In this document: positions 6,999 through 14,018 of the stretch, piece by piece
Position numbering within the stretch: the stretch's first letter is position 1
How the letters are laid out: every line of letters starts with the position of its first letter
Origin: CAYJEQ01 sp964371155
GTDB taxonomy: Bacteria; Bacillota; Clostridia; Oscillospirales; Ruminococcaceae
Reading direction: 5' to 3'
DNA: 17,586 bases
NCBI GenBank assembly: GCA_964371155.1
Contig: CAYJLI010000045.1
Span: 1 to 17,586, forward strand
Program-made: the position numbers and the translations under genes
The notes under the pieces: generated by a model
What the model was told of the DNA's origin: nothing
Seen by the model: the letters and a program-made list of their open reading frames with translations, nothing else
The model's database searches: none

Positions 6999-7460
6999 TT
7001 ATTCTACATTAATTATTATCGGATGCTCATTACTTCCAATAATATCATCATTATCTAAAACATACACTTTCATTTTAACTTCATGCTCACCACTTGAAAA
7101 ATCTCTTTGAAGTGTGCAATACTGAAGCTGAAATCCATTTTCTATTACGCTCGATTTATATATAATTTCATCGCTTTCATCAATAATTTCAATCTGCATA
7201 TCATAGATGTTATCGCTGGGATTTTCTAAAAAAATATCAATTTTCCCCTCTTTAAGCTCAGTGATATCATTATAATTATATATAAATTTAGCATCTGATT
7301 GGGATGTATCATCACGTTGTGTCTGCATACTACCGCCCACATTTTCACTATTTTTCTCCATCAGTGCATATATAGCCGCCAAAACCCAAAGTGATATCAA
7401 AAAAATCAAAATGAGCATCCTTATATTATGTGATCTTCTATTACTTTTAGTTATGTACAT
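6999..7460 (-). CDS. Small membrane-anchored protein of unknown function, coupled to pncB
   Basis: A 153-aa protein I do not recognise. A basic N-terminus (KSNRRSHNIR) precedes one hydrophobic segment at about 15-33, so the remainder should lie outside the membrane. After a polar linker (35-58) there is an all-beta-looking domain (about 59-153), with KIDIFLENPSDNIYDMQIEIID, an E/D-rich surface and a C-terminal strand HPIIINVE. The domain has an Ig-like or accessory feel, but no family is assigned. ATG follows AGGAG by about 10 nt. It lies 13 nt upstream of pncB, its stop overlapping the pncB ribosome-binding site. A link to nicotinate uptake or NAD salvage is suggested only by position. Confidence 0.75.
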   Translation of the reverse strand: MYITKSNRRSHNIRMLILIFLISLWVLAAIYALMEKNSENVGGSMQTQRDDTSQSDAKFIYNYNDITELKEGKIDIFLENPSDNIYDMQIEIIDESDEIIYKSSVIENGFQLQYCTLQRDFSSGEHEVKMKVYVLDNDDIIGSNEHPIIINVE

Positions 7461-7511
7461 TTTTTGCTTCTCCTATGTTTTTGCTACGCTTGCTTAGCTT
7501 TTTCTGAGAAT

Positions 7512-7540
7512 AGTTTATCATATTTATTCTTTTTATACAA
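7512..7540 (-). promoter_or_regulatory. Candidate SigA promoter for the membrane protein-pncB operon
   Basis: On the minus strand TTGTAT (7535-7540), a 17-nt spacer, then TAAACT (7512-7517), about 50 nt upstream of the small membrane-protein gene. It is back to back with the candidate + strand promoter at 7547-7575. Confidence 0.45.
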
Positions 7541-7546
7541 TCACAC

Positions 7547-7575
7547 TTTATAATTTTTCTGCTTTATGATAAAAT
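7547..7575 (+). promoter_or_regulatory. Candidate promoter for the radical SAM gene
   Basis: TTTATA (7547-7552), a 17-nt spacer, then TAAAAT (7570-7575), 30 nt before the ATG at 7606. The -35 is only four of six to consensus. Confidence 0.35.
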
Positions 7576-7605
7576 GATTATGAAATTTATTTAAGGAAGT
7601 TTTTA

Positions 7606-9279
7606 ATGAATACTGTTTTTTGTGCGATTAACGCTAAATATATCCATACAAACATTGCAGTGCGGTATTTAAATGCCGTTTCTGCTTCTGTTTGTAATAC
7701 CCGATTTGTAGAATTTACTATAAATCAGAGCCCCGAGATTATTCTTGACGAACTGCTAATGCTAAAGCCGGACACACTTTTATTTTCATGCTATATATGG
7801 AACACTTCATATGTGGAAAAGCTTTGCTGTAATATTAAAAAAATTCTTCCAAATATTAAAATCATCTTAGGTGGCCCTGAGGTTTCACATGCTCCATTTC
7901 CTGAATTCCCATATGATTTCATAGTTTGTGGAGAGGGTGAAACTGAAATCCCAGCGCTCTTAAAATCACTTTCCGAGGGAGTATTTCCTGCAGAAAAAAT
8001 AATCATCGGAAAAGCTGTGGACGATTTAGACACCCTTCCTTTCCCCTATGACTTTCAAAAGGAAGATTTAGCCCATAGAATAGTCTATTACGAAACTTCT
8101 CGTGGATGCCCTTTTAACTGCTCATATTGCCTTTCTTCGGCTACAAAAGGAGTGAGGATAAAATCCGTTAAAAAGGTTAAAGAAGAGCTTAAAATATTTA
8201 TGGATATTAAGGTTATGCAAGTTAAATTTGTCGATAGGACTTTCAATGCGGATAACAATTTTTTTATAGAGATTTTAAAGTTTTTAAAAGAAAATGATAA
8301 TGGGATTACAAATTTCCACTTTGAAGTTGCGGCTTCGCTTATATCGGATGAAGCTTTAGCTATTATATCCACATTAAGGAGTGGCCTTATCCAGCTTGAA
8401 ATAGGGGTGCAGAGCACCAATGAAAGCACTCTAAAAGCAATAAACCGAAGCCCCGATACCCAGAAGCTTTTCGCCGTGGTGGATGAGCTGCAATCATTTG
8501 AGAATACCCATCTTCACCTCGACCTTATAGCTGGCCTGCCACATGAGGATCTAAGCAGCTTTAAAAAATCATTTGATGATGTTTATGCACATAACCCCAA
8601 TCAGCTGCAACTCGGCTTCTTGAAATTGCTCAAAGGCACTTCCCTCATAGATAGAGCCTCAGAATTTGGGATAAATATTCGCAACTATCCACCATATGAG
8701 GTACTTTCAACCAATTCGTTATCGTATGATGATATTTCAAACCTTAAAAAAGCTGAAACTATGCTCGATCATTATTACAACAGTGGTAGGTATCAGAAAA
8801 TGCTTGGCGCTATATTGCCTTATTTTAGCAGCCCGTTTGATTTTTATTTGCAGATTGGAATAAAGTTTTTTAATGAGGGGCACCATCTTTCACCACTGTC
8901 TCAAATTGGGTGGTACGATTTTCTTTATCACTTCGCTTGTGATTTACATCCTAAATTAAAAAACACACTTCCACAGTTGTGCAGATTTGATATGATGTGC
9001 CATACAAAACCCAAAAAATTTCCCGAATGGGCGGCAAGTAGCAACCCTATGAGTCGTGAAGAATTTTTGTCCTTAATTAAGTCGGACTCTATTATCAAAA
9101 AACATCTACCTCATTTTGAGCTACTATCTCAAAATGAGATAATAAAAAATATTTCTCTTGAAATATTTGATTTAGATATCATTTCCGATTGTAAAAGTAT
9201 TAAAAAGCAGCTTGTTCTTTTTGATTATTCCTCTCGCAATATAGATAATCACGCTAAAATTATTTTTATAAATGACTAA
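7606..9279 (+). CDS. B12-binding domain radical SAM protein (DUF4080-type)
   Basis: A predicted cobalamin-binding radical SAM enzyme, 557 aa, cytoplasmic. The N-terminal Rossmann-like B12-binding domain is at about 1-135, with LLFSCYIWN (58-66), LGGPEVS (88-94) and VCGEGETE (107-114), the usual signature of this class. It lacks the DxHxxG lower-axial-ligand motif. The radical SAM domain follows with the 4Fe-4S motif CPFNCSYC (Cys168, Cys172, Cys175) in SRGCPFNCSYCLSS. The C-terminal part (about 370-557) fits DUF4080. The substrate is unknown; the class includes methyltransferases and uncharacterised enzymes. ATG follows AAGGAAG by about 6 nt. It is a single gene, and a hairpin begins at the base after its stop codon. 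Confidence 0.88.
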   Translation: MNTVFCAINAKYIHTNIAVRYLNAVSASVCNTRFVEFTINQSPEIILDELLMLKPDTLLFSCYIWNTSYVEKLCCNIKKILPNIKIILGGPEVSHAPFPEFPYDFIVCGEGETEIPALLKSLSEGVFPAEKIIIGKAVDDLDTLPFPYDFQKEDLAHRIVYYETSRGCPFNCSYCLSSATKGVRIKSVKKVKEELKIFMDIKVMQVKFVDRTFNADNNFFIEILKFLKENDNGITNFHFEVAASLISDEALAIISTLRSGLIQLEIGVQSTNESTLKAINRSPDTQKLFAVVDELQSFENTHLHLDLIAGLPHEDLSSFKKSFDDVYAHNPNQLQLGFLKLLKGTSLIDRASEFGINIRNYPPYEVLSTNSLSYDDISNLKKAETMLDHYYNSGRYQKMLGAILPYFSSPFDFYLQIGIKFFNEGHHLSPLSQIGWYDFLYHFACDLHPKLKNTLPQLCRFDMMCHTKPKKFPEWAASSNPMSREEFLSLIKSDSIIKKHLPHFELLSQNEIIKNISLEIFDLDIISDCKSIKKQLVLFDYSSRNIDNHAKIIFIND

Positions 9280-9356
9280 AGGGGCTTTGCCTGTGTGACT
9301 GTCCGAAATCTTGGGATTTCCCACCGATTTCGGGCGTTCACATAGGAAAAGCCCCT
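9280..9356. terminator. Long AGGGG-type hairpin between radical SAM gene and pyrB
   Basis: AGGGGCTTT (9280-9288) pairs with AAAGCCCCT (9348-9356). CCTGTGTGA then pairs with TCACATAGG, CCGAAATC with GATTTCGG, and TGGGA with TCCCA at the tip. It forms a nearly continuous 77-nt hairpin with small bulges. The + strand continues with a moderately U-rich tail, so it probably terminates the radical SAM transcript and perhaps pyrB on the other strand. Confidence 0.7.
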
Positions 9357-9392
9357 ATGTTTATTATTTTATTTCTTTTGCCTATGATATAT

Positions 9393-10307
9393 TTAGTCTA
9401 TCTCTAAAAGCTTTATTATCAAAGCCATTCTGATATACACACCACAATTTGCTTGATAGAAGTATTTTGCTCTTGGGTCGTCATCAACCTCTAACGCAAT
9501 TTCATTCACTCTTGGCAGTGGATGCAGAACTATCATATCTTTTTTCGCAAGATTCATCTTGTCCATGTCGAGCACATATGTATCCTTTAATGCTTCATAT
9601 TCACTTTCATCTTTGATGCGCTCTTTTTGTATGCGGGTCATGTAGAGAATATCAGCATCTGCTATACCCTCTTCAAGTGTGGACACAATGGTATATGGAA
9701 TATTGTTTTTAATAACATATTCTTCCAATATATCATCTTGAAGTCTTAACGCATCTGGGGAAATAAATACAAATTCTATATTGCTGTAACGGCTCATAGC
9801 TTCTACAAGAGAATGCACTGTTCTACCATATTTTAAATCTCCGCAAAAAGCAATTTTAAGATTATTTAATTCGCCTTTTAAGCTTTTTATAGCAAATAAG
9901 TCTGTGAGCGTTTGTGTTGGGTGCTGATGTCCGCCGTCACCTGCGTTTATCAGTGGTATGCTCGAATTAAGTGAAGCTTTGTGTGGCACACCTTCCTCTG
10001 GATGGCGCATTGCACATATGTCAGCATAACAGCTCACCATTCTAAGTGTATCCTCTGGGCTTTCTCCTTTTGCCGCAGAGCTGATACTGCCGTTGGCAAA
10101 TCCGATTACATTACCCCCAAGTCTGTACATAGCTGTTTCAAAACTAAGCCTTGTGCGTGTGCTTGGCTCATAGAATAATGTTGCTAAAATCCTACCGCTT
10201 GCTTTGTTGGCATAGACGATTGGGTTTTTCATAACTTTAACAGCTTTTTCAATCAGTTGGTCAATTTCCTCGGTAGTTAAATCCACCGAATTAAGTAGAT
10301 GACGCAT
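9393..10307 (-). CDS. pyrB: Aspartate carbamoyltransferase, catalytic chain
   Basis: It makes carbamoyl aspartate from carbamoyl phosphate and aspartate, the committed step of pyrimidine synthesis. The 304 aa match the family. The carbamoyl-phosphate loop is FYEPSTRTRLSFE (45-57), with Lys80 in AAKGES completing the active site from the neighbouring subunit. Also visible are GDGGHQHPTQTLTD and HPLPRVNEI. I use the ATG at 10307 because GGAGGGG lies 5-6 nt upstream. An in-frame ATG at 10334 would add nine residues (MIKRLGGVN) that read through this ribosome-binding site. No regulatory-chain gene (pyrI) follows; the next thing downstream is the hairpin at 9280-9356. Its own promoter and a leader of about 165 nt precede it. 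Confidence 0.95.
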   Translation of the reverse strand: MRHLLNSVDLTTEEIDQLIEKAVKVMKNPIVYANKASGRILATLFYEPSTRTRLSFETAMYRLGGNVIGFANGSISSAAKGESPEDTLRMVSCYADICAMRHPEEGVPHKASLNSSIPLINAGDGGHQHPTQTLTDLFAIKSLKGELNNLKIAFCGDLKYGRTVHSLVEAMSRYSNIEFVFISPDALRLQDDILEEYVIKNNIPYTIVSTLEEGIADADILYMTRIQKERIKDESEYEALKDTYVLDMDKMNLAKKDMIVLHPLPRVNEIALEVDDDPRAKYFYQANCGVYIRMALIIKLLEID

Positions 10308-10355
10308 ATTAACCCCTCCTAAACGCTTTATCATTCTTGTTTTTTACATATAATT

Positions 10356-10379
10356 AATCGGCTCATTTCAAAGCCGATT
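10356..10379 (-). promoter_or_regulatory. Hairpin in the pyrB leader
   Basis: AATCGGCT (10356-10363) pairs with AGCCGATT (10372-10379), about 50 nt upstream of the pyrB start. Upstream of it in the transcript is a second GGAGG (near 10413-10417). The hairpin lacks a strong U-tract. It may belong to a leader control device, but no PyrR-binding consensus is recognised. Confidence 0.35.
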
Positions 10380-10478
10380 TAAAGGCAAAACATATTGATA
10401 AAAAATTAATTCCTCCACAGAATATAGCTCTAAGATAATAAAAACTAAGTTCTACAATATGTGTTGTTTATGGCTATT

Positions 10479-10507
10479 ATGATACTATATTTTCGCATGA
10501 ATGTCAA
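10479..10507 (-). promoter_or_regulatory. Strong SigA promoter for pyrB
   Basis: On the minus strand TTGACA (10502-10507), a 17-nt spacer, then TATCAT (10479-10484). The -35 is perfect. It lies between the ATP-grasp gene and pyrB, so pyrB is transcribed separately with a leader of about 165 nt. Confidence 0.75.
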
Positions 10508-10532
10508 TAAATCGACAATGGATAAATTAGAA

Positions 10533-11363
10533 TTATTCTGATGTTAATAGAGTGTATATATTAGTCTTAAACTCATCTAAAACGCTACTGAGCAGTTCTT
10601 CTGGCAATCTTTGTAAATTCATAAATGCCGCATGGTCTTCAATTTCCATAAGCATTAAGCTATCGTCACTAAGCCTTAGAAAATCGATCCTTAAAAATCC
10701 GTATTTTAGACCCGAATATTTTGCAAATTTATCTGCTAATTCTTTTTCCTTTTCTGTTAGAGAAACTAATTTCGGCTCTGGGTAATTTGGATATTTGGAC
10801 GGTGTGTACTGATAAGCATACATGAGCTTATCCGCCACATAATAGCATTGAAGTTCGGATTTAAATTCCATGAAAGGCTGGATAATGTCCCCTTCTTTAT
10901 AGGAGCTTAAAACTTCCTCAGGCATTACAAATCTCTGATAAAGACCATTTCCAAAGGATTTAATGTCTTTTAAAACATATTTTTTAGCTCCTTTAATTAA
11001 ATGAAAATCATCGAGTGTTTTGATAGTGGGTATAACATTTTCCTTTTTCTTATAAAGCTCGGATAAATAGCCTTTTCCAGCATAGTCAAGACCTTCTAAA
11101 TTTACAGTTTTTATGCCTTTTTTATTAAGCCTACTAACCAATGCTTTATTTTTTTCTGCGAGCTTAGAGGTATCTTCCTCTTTGCTCACCCATGTATTTC
11201 GCCTTATAATTACATCGTAATCCCCATCTTTTTGCTCGTCATAAGAAACACTGTCCATACTGACATAATGGCCGTCTTTTTCAAATGATTCTTTTAGAAT
11301 ATTATCATCCTTTAGACCACTGCCAACAAGGTTTGATAATATTAAGATATGATATTTTTTCAT
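10533..11363 (-). CDS. ATP-grasp superfamily protein of unknown substrate
   Basis: A 276-aa cytoplasmic protein with the layout of RimK/glutathione-synthetase-like ATP-grasp ligases, which join a carboxylate to an amine or thiol using ATP. An N-terminal Rossmann-like part is at 1-85 (YHILILSNLVG, YDVIIRRNTW). The ATP-grasp core follows: YVLKDIKSFGNGL (129-141) with Lys132, the hinge DIIQPFME (159-166), RIDFL (225-229) with Asp227, and LMEIED (238-243) supplying metal-binding acids. The usual E-x-N is E-x-E here. I chose the ATG at 11363; a GTG at 11384 would lie inside the GGGAGG ribosome-binding site, though the spacing to 11363 (about 13 nt) is long. It lies 90 nt downstream of the EamA gene on the same strand, possibly cotranscribed. 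The substrate cannot be inferred. Confidence 0.7.
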   Translation of the reverse strand: MKKYHILILSNLVGSGLKDDNILKESFEKDGHYVSMDSVSYDEQKDGDYDVIIRRNTWVSKEEDTSKLAEKNKALVSRLNKKGIKTVNLEGLDYAGKGYLSELYKKKENVIPTIKTLDDFHLIKGAKKYVLKDIKSFGNGLYQRFVMPEEVLSSYKEGDIIQPFMEFKSELQCYYVADKLMYAYQYTPSKYPNYPEPKLVSLTEKEKELADKFAKYSGLKYGFLRIDFLRLSDDSLMLMEIEDHAAFMNLQRLPEELLSSVLDEFKTNIYTLLTSE

Positions 11364-11453
11364 AATCGCTTCATTGCCTCCCACAGATAATACGAAGATA
11401 TTTTAAATTAGTCTGATACGGTTTATAATTTGGTTACTTGATGTAACTTTTTA

Positions 11454-12365
11454 TTATTGCTGATTTTTTAAATGGGTAGTTTCCATTTTAAATTTTGTAT
11501 TCATTATAAAGATTGATAATAAAACGAGTGCTATTCCTAAAAACTTCCCGGAAGAAAGATTTTCACCGAGCACAAAAAAGCCAAGCAATGCAGACATCAC
11601 AACCTCTACCGATGCAATAATTGGTGCTTTTGACGCTTCCACATTCTTTGACATACCATACATATAAAGAGAGTATGGCAAAATAGTAGCTAAAGCGCTA
11701 AATGCCATTGCCCAAAAAATGCTTTGTGGCATGATTATTAGCTCTATCTGCTCCCATGGTTTTGCTATGAAAAGCATTGTTATAAATCCAAAAACAAAGC
11801 TGTAAAACACTATTAGAAATGGATCATACTTATTTGTATACATTTTCCCTATAATTGTTATTAAGCTATATAAAAAACCACTCAAAATTCCAAATATTAC
11901 TCCGATAATCGAGAAGGTAATTTCCCCGAGCACTCCTCCAGTAACTGTAAAAAAGCAACCAAATAAATTTATTATTAATGCTACATATTTTTTGGCACTC
12001 ATTTTCTCTCTAAATAAGAATATGGAGGCAATGCAAACAAATACTGGAGCAGTGTATAAAAGCACGGCAGCAACTGCCACCCCAAGATTACTTATAGCTA
12101 TATTATAGCAAAAATTAAAAAGACCTTGGGCAAATACACCAAGTGCTATGCAAGCCATTAAACCCACTCTGTCTATTTTAAAATAGTTTTTCCCATTGCG
12201 TATAAAGAGGATAAGAAATAAAATAACTGCACTGTAAAACAAGCGCAAAACAGCTATTGTGGCTGTGGGTATACCGAGTGAAGAGAGCTGAGTAACAAAT
12301 ATGCCGAGTGAACCCCATGAAACACCTGCCAAAAATATAAATGGATAACCTGATTTTTTTATCAT
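11454..12365 (-). CDS. DMT superfamily transporter (EamA family)
   Basis: A 303-aa integral membrane protein with about ten hydrophobic segments in two EamA repeats (about 10-140 and 150-290). Typical features are the N-terminal AGVSWGSLGIF, PVFVCIASIFLFREK closing the first repeat, and PIIASVEVVMSALLGFFVLGE closing the second. The family exports or imports amino acids and other small metabolites; the substrate cannot be deduced. ATG follows AGGAG by about 6 nt. A tRNA gene and its terminator lie immediately upstream, so transcription should start between 12366 and 12440; no convincing promoter is seen there. Confidence 0.9.
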   Translation of the reverse strand: MIKKSGYPFIFLAGVSWGSLGIFVTQLSSLGIPTATIAVLRLFYSAVILFLILFIRNGKNYFKIDRVGLMACIALGVFAQGLFNFCYNIAISNLGVAVAAVLLYTAPVFVCIASIFLFREKMSAKKYVALIINLFGCFFTVTGGVLGEITFSIIGVIFGILSGFLYSLITIIGKMYTNKYDPFLIVFYSFVFGFITMLFIAKPWEQIELIIMPQSIFWAMAFSALATILPYSLYMYGMSKNVEASKAPIIASVEVVMSALLGFFVLGENLSSGKFLGIALVLLSIFIMNTKFKMETTHLKNQQ

Positions 12366-12439
12366 AAAATCTCCTATAATTATAAATGTTAAGTTTTATA
12401 AGCTATAAATTGCTTAAATAGATTTTCTTATATTAAAAT

Positions 12440-12471
12440 AAAAAACCAATCGGTAAACCGATTGGTTTTTT
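12440..12471 (-). terminator. Intrinsic terminator of tRNA-Pro
   Basis: AAAAAACCAATCGG (12440-12453) pairs perfectly with 12458-12471 around the loop TAAA. On the minus strand it directly follows the encoded CCA of the tRNA and ends with a U-run. The first stem base coincides with the last A of CCA. Confidence 0.85.
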
Positions 12472-12547
12472 GGTCTGAGTAGCGGGATTTGAACCCACGG
12501 CCTCTACCACCCCAAGGTAGCGCGCTACCAATCTGCGCCATACCCAG
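12471..12547 (-). tRNA. tRNA-Pro (anticodon GGG)
   Basis: A complete 77-nt cloverleaf on the minus strand. The acceptor stem CTGGGTA pairs with TACTCAG (one G-U), with A73 and an encoded CCA. The D arm is GCGC...GCGC. The anticodon arm CTACC/GGTAG has a 7-nt loop TTGGGGT, giving anticodon GGG (reads CCC and CCU). The T arm GTGGG/CCCGC has loop TTCAAAT. It has its own promoter and terminator, so it is a single-gene unit. Confidence 0.95.
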
Positions 12548-12577
12548 AAACAAGCATTTTCAGACTTAGCGGAATTT

Positions 12578-12606
12578 ATTTTACCATATTATAATATTAA
12601 ATGCAA
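12578..12606 (-). promoter_or_regulatory. SigA promoter for tRNA-Pro
   Basis: On the minus strand TTGCAT (12601-12606), a 17-nt spacer, then TAAAAT (12578-12583), about 31 nt upstream of the tRNA 5' end. Confidence 0.7.
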
Positions 12607-12664
12607 GCACTATTTTTCTTTACTCTATATTTGCATTATTTTTATAAATTTAATAACTTTTCGG

Positions 12665-12693
12665 TTGTAAAAATAATATTTTTGGTGTATACT
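12665..12693 (+). promoter_or_regulatory. SigA promoter for the cyclophilin lipoprotein gene
   Basis: TTGTAA (12665-12670), a 17-nt spacer, then TATACT (12688-12693). It gives a leader of about 185 nt before the ATG at 12887. Confidence 0.65.
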
Positions 12694-12699
12694 CTTAAA

Positions 12700-12886
12700 A
12701 GTCGCTAACCGTCCAGCTCTAAATTGATTGATAGTGGCTAATAGCTAAGGGCTTCTGACTGTCGCTAAGAGTGAATTTGTTTTTTAAGTTACACTTGCAA
12801 ATTATAGTCGTTAGTAATAAGGGTGGCAATACTCGAACTCACACAGCTTTTAGTAGAATAATTTATATAAAAGAAAGGTAATCAAT
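12700..12886 (+). other. Long untranslated leader of the cyclophilin gene
   Basis: No ORF is supported here. The leader carries variants of GTCGCTAA (12701-12708, 12761-12768) and GTGGCTAA, a long-range ACTCTTA/TAAGAGT complement (12691-12697 with 12766-12772), and a GGGTGGCA stretch followed by ACTCGAACTC (12820-12840). No riboswitch class is recognised with confidence. Confidence 0.35.
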
Positions 12887-13690
12887 ATGAAAATTAGTAA
12901 AAAATTAATAGTTTTCTCCCTTGCTTCAATGCTCCTATTCACAGCTTGTACAAGCACTGCTGAAAGCAGTAGCGAAGCTGAGGAGAGCAGTAGTAGTACA
13001 GAAAGTTCTTCCGAGGCTTCATCCTCTTCCGAGGCGGCTGAAAGTGTAGAGCCTACTGCACCGACCGAAGAGGAGCTTGCACAGTATGAAGCGGATATCA
13101 ACGGTATTTATGATGGCACTATCATCCCCGATGATGCAGTTGATGTTGTGATGAGTACTACTATGGGTGATATCACTATAAGATTATTCCCCTCATATGC
13201 TCCGCAAGCAGTAGAAAATTTCCTCACTCACGCAAGCAACGGATATTACGACGGCGTGAAATTCCACCGTGTAATCAATGAATTTATGATCCAAGGTGGC
13301 GACCCTCTTGGCAATGGCACAGGTGGTGAAAGCATTTGGGGTGGCGGTTTTGAAACTGAATTTTCAGGTATGCTCTTCCACTATTACGGTGCTCTATCCA
13401 TGGCTAATACAGGACAGCCAAGCAGCAATGGGAGCCAGTTCTTTATAGTTGACTCAAAAACTGCTGATGAGGCTACACTTGAGTATCTTGCTGCAGGTGG
13501 CTTCCCCGAATCCGTTCTTGATATGTACCGTGAATATGGTGGCACTCCCCATCTCGACACACTTCATCCCGTATTTGGATATGTAATCGAGGGCATGGAT
13601 GTGGTTGAGGCTATTTCAGAAGTGGAAGTTGACGGAAGCGATATGCCAGCCGAAGATGTTCTAATTAATTCCATTACTGTGAAAGAGTAA
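12887..13690 (+). CDS. Cyclophilin-type peptidyl-prolyl cis-trans isomerase, lipoprotein
   Basis: A predicted extracytoplasmic lipoprotein foldase that isomerises Xaa-Pro bonds. The 267 aa begin with a signal peptide (KISKK then a hydrophobic stretch to about 20) ending at LLFTAC, with Cys21 as the likely lipidated residue; Phe at -3 is slightly off the usual lipobox. A Ser/Glu-rich low-complexity spacer (22-60) follows, and then the cyclophilin domain (about 85-266). Active-site residues are visible: FHRVI with Arg128, FMIQGGDP (133-140, Gln136), MANTGQPSSNGSQFF (172-186) and HPVFGYVIEGMDVV (227-240). The Trp of human CypA is replaced by His, as is common in bacteria. ATG follows AAAGG by about 8 nt. 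It is monocistronic, with a strong promoter and terminator. Confidence 0.93.
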   Translation: MKISKKLIVFSLASMLLFTACTSTAESSSEAEESSSSTESSSEASSSSEAAESVEPTAPTEEELAQYEADINGIYDGTIIPDDAVDVVMSTTMGDITIRLFPSYAPQAVENFLTHASNGYYDGVKFHRVINEFMIQGGDPLGNGTGGESIWGGGFETEFSGMLFHYYGALSMANTGQPSSNGSQFFIVDSKTADEATLEYLAAGGFPESVLDMYREYGGTPHLDTLHPVFGYVIEGMDVVEAISEVEVDGSDMPAEDVLINSITVKE

Positions 13691-13768
13691 TGGATATACT
13701 GAACTAAATTATTATTTGTTTTAAGTTGCTATTATTAAAAATATTTTAAAAGCATAAAGAAAATTATT

Positions 13769-13804
13769 AAGCCAACGATTGCAGTAATGTAATCGTTGGC
13801 TTTT
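13769..13804 (+). terminator. Intrinsic terminator after the cyclophilin gene
   Basis: AAGCCAACGATT (13769-13780) pairs with AATCGTTGGCTT (13791-13802) around a 10-nt loop, followed by TTTT. Confidence 0.85.
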
Positions 13805-14018
13805 CTATATTTTGGTATTTTAATAATATAGAACAAATTTTTCCACTGTTACAAAGACATTATTTAAGAGATAATACTCAGTTGTAATATTCAGTATATA
13901 GGAATAATAGAATTAAAATAGTGCTTAAATTCTCCAAATTGTGTCAAAGCATAATCGTAGTGCATAAATATATACCATATAACAACATCAAACCATACAA
14001 AACTTTAGGAGGATTATT
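13805..14018 (+). promoter_or_regulatory. AT-rich upstream region of the DUF11 gene pair
   Basis: No ORF is supported. A weak SigA-like candidate is TTGTAA (13882-13887), 17 nt, TAATAG (13905-13910). Several CATA-containing stretches (13963, 13976, 13994) resemble the -10 elements of sporulation sigma factors, but none has a convincing -35 at the right distance. The region ends in the strong ribosome-binding site AGGAGG at 14007-14012. Confidence 0.3.

Noticed and set aside
10307..10334. Longer pyrB start (MIKRLGGVN)
   Set aside because: The added codons read straight through the GGAGGGG that serves the ATG at 10307. Family members start near MRHLLNSVDL-like sequence.
12819..12840. AGGGTGGCA reminiscent of the T-box antiterminator core
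   Set aside because: The remainder of the core (ACCGCG) does not match. No stem I elements or competing terminator are visible, and the downstream gene is a cyclophilin, an unlikely T-box target.
12850..13101. Minus-strand 83-aa ORF opposite the cyclophilin N-terminus
   Set aside because: It is an antisense shadow of the Ser/Glu-rich linker: low complexity, no ribosome-binding site, and opposite a clear lipoprotein.
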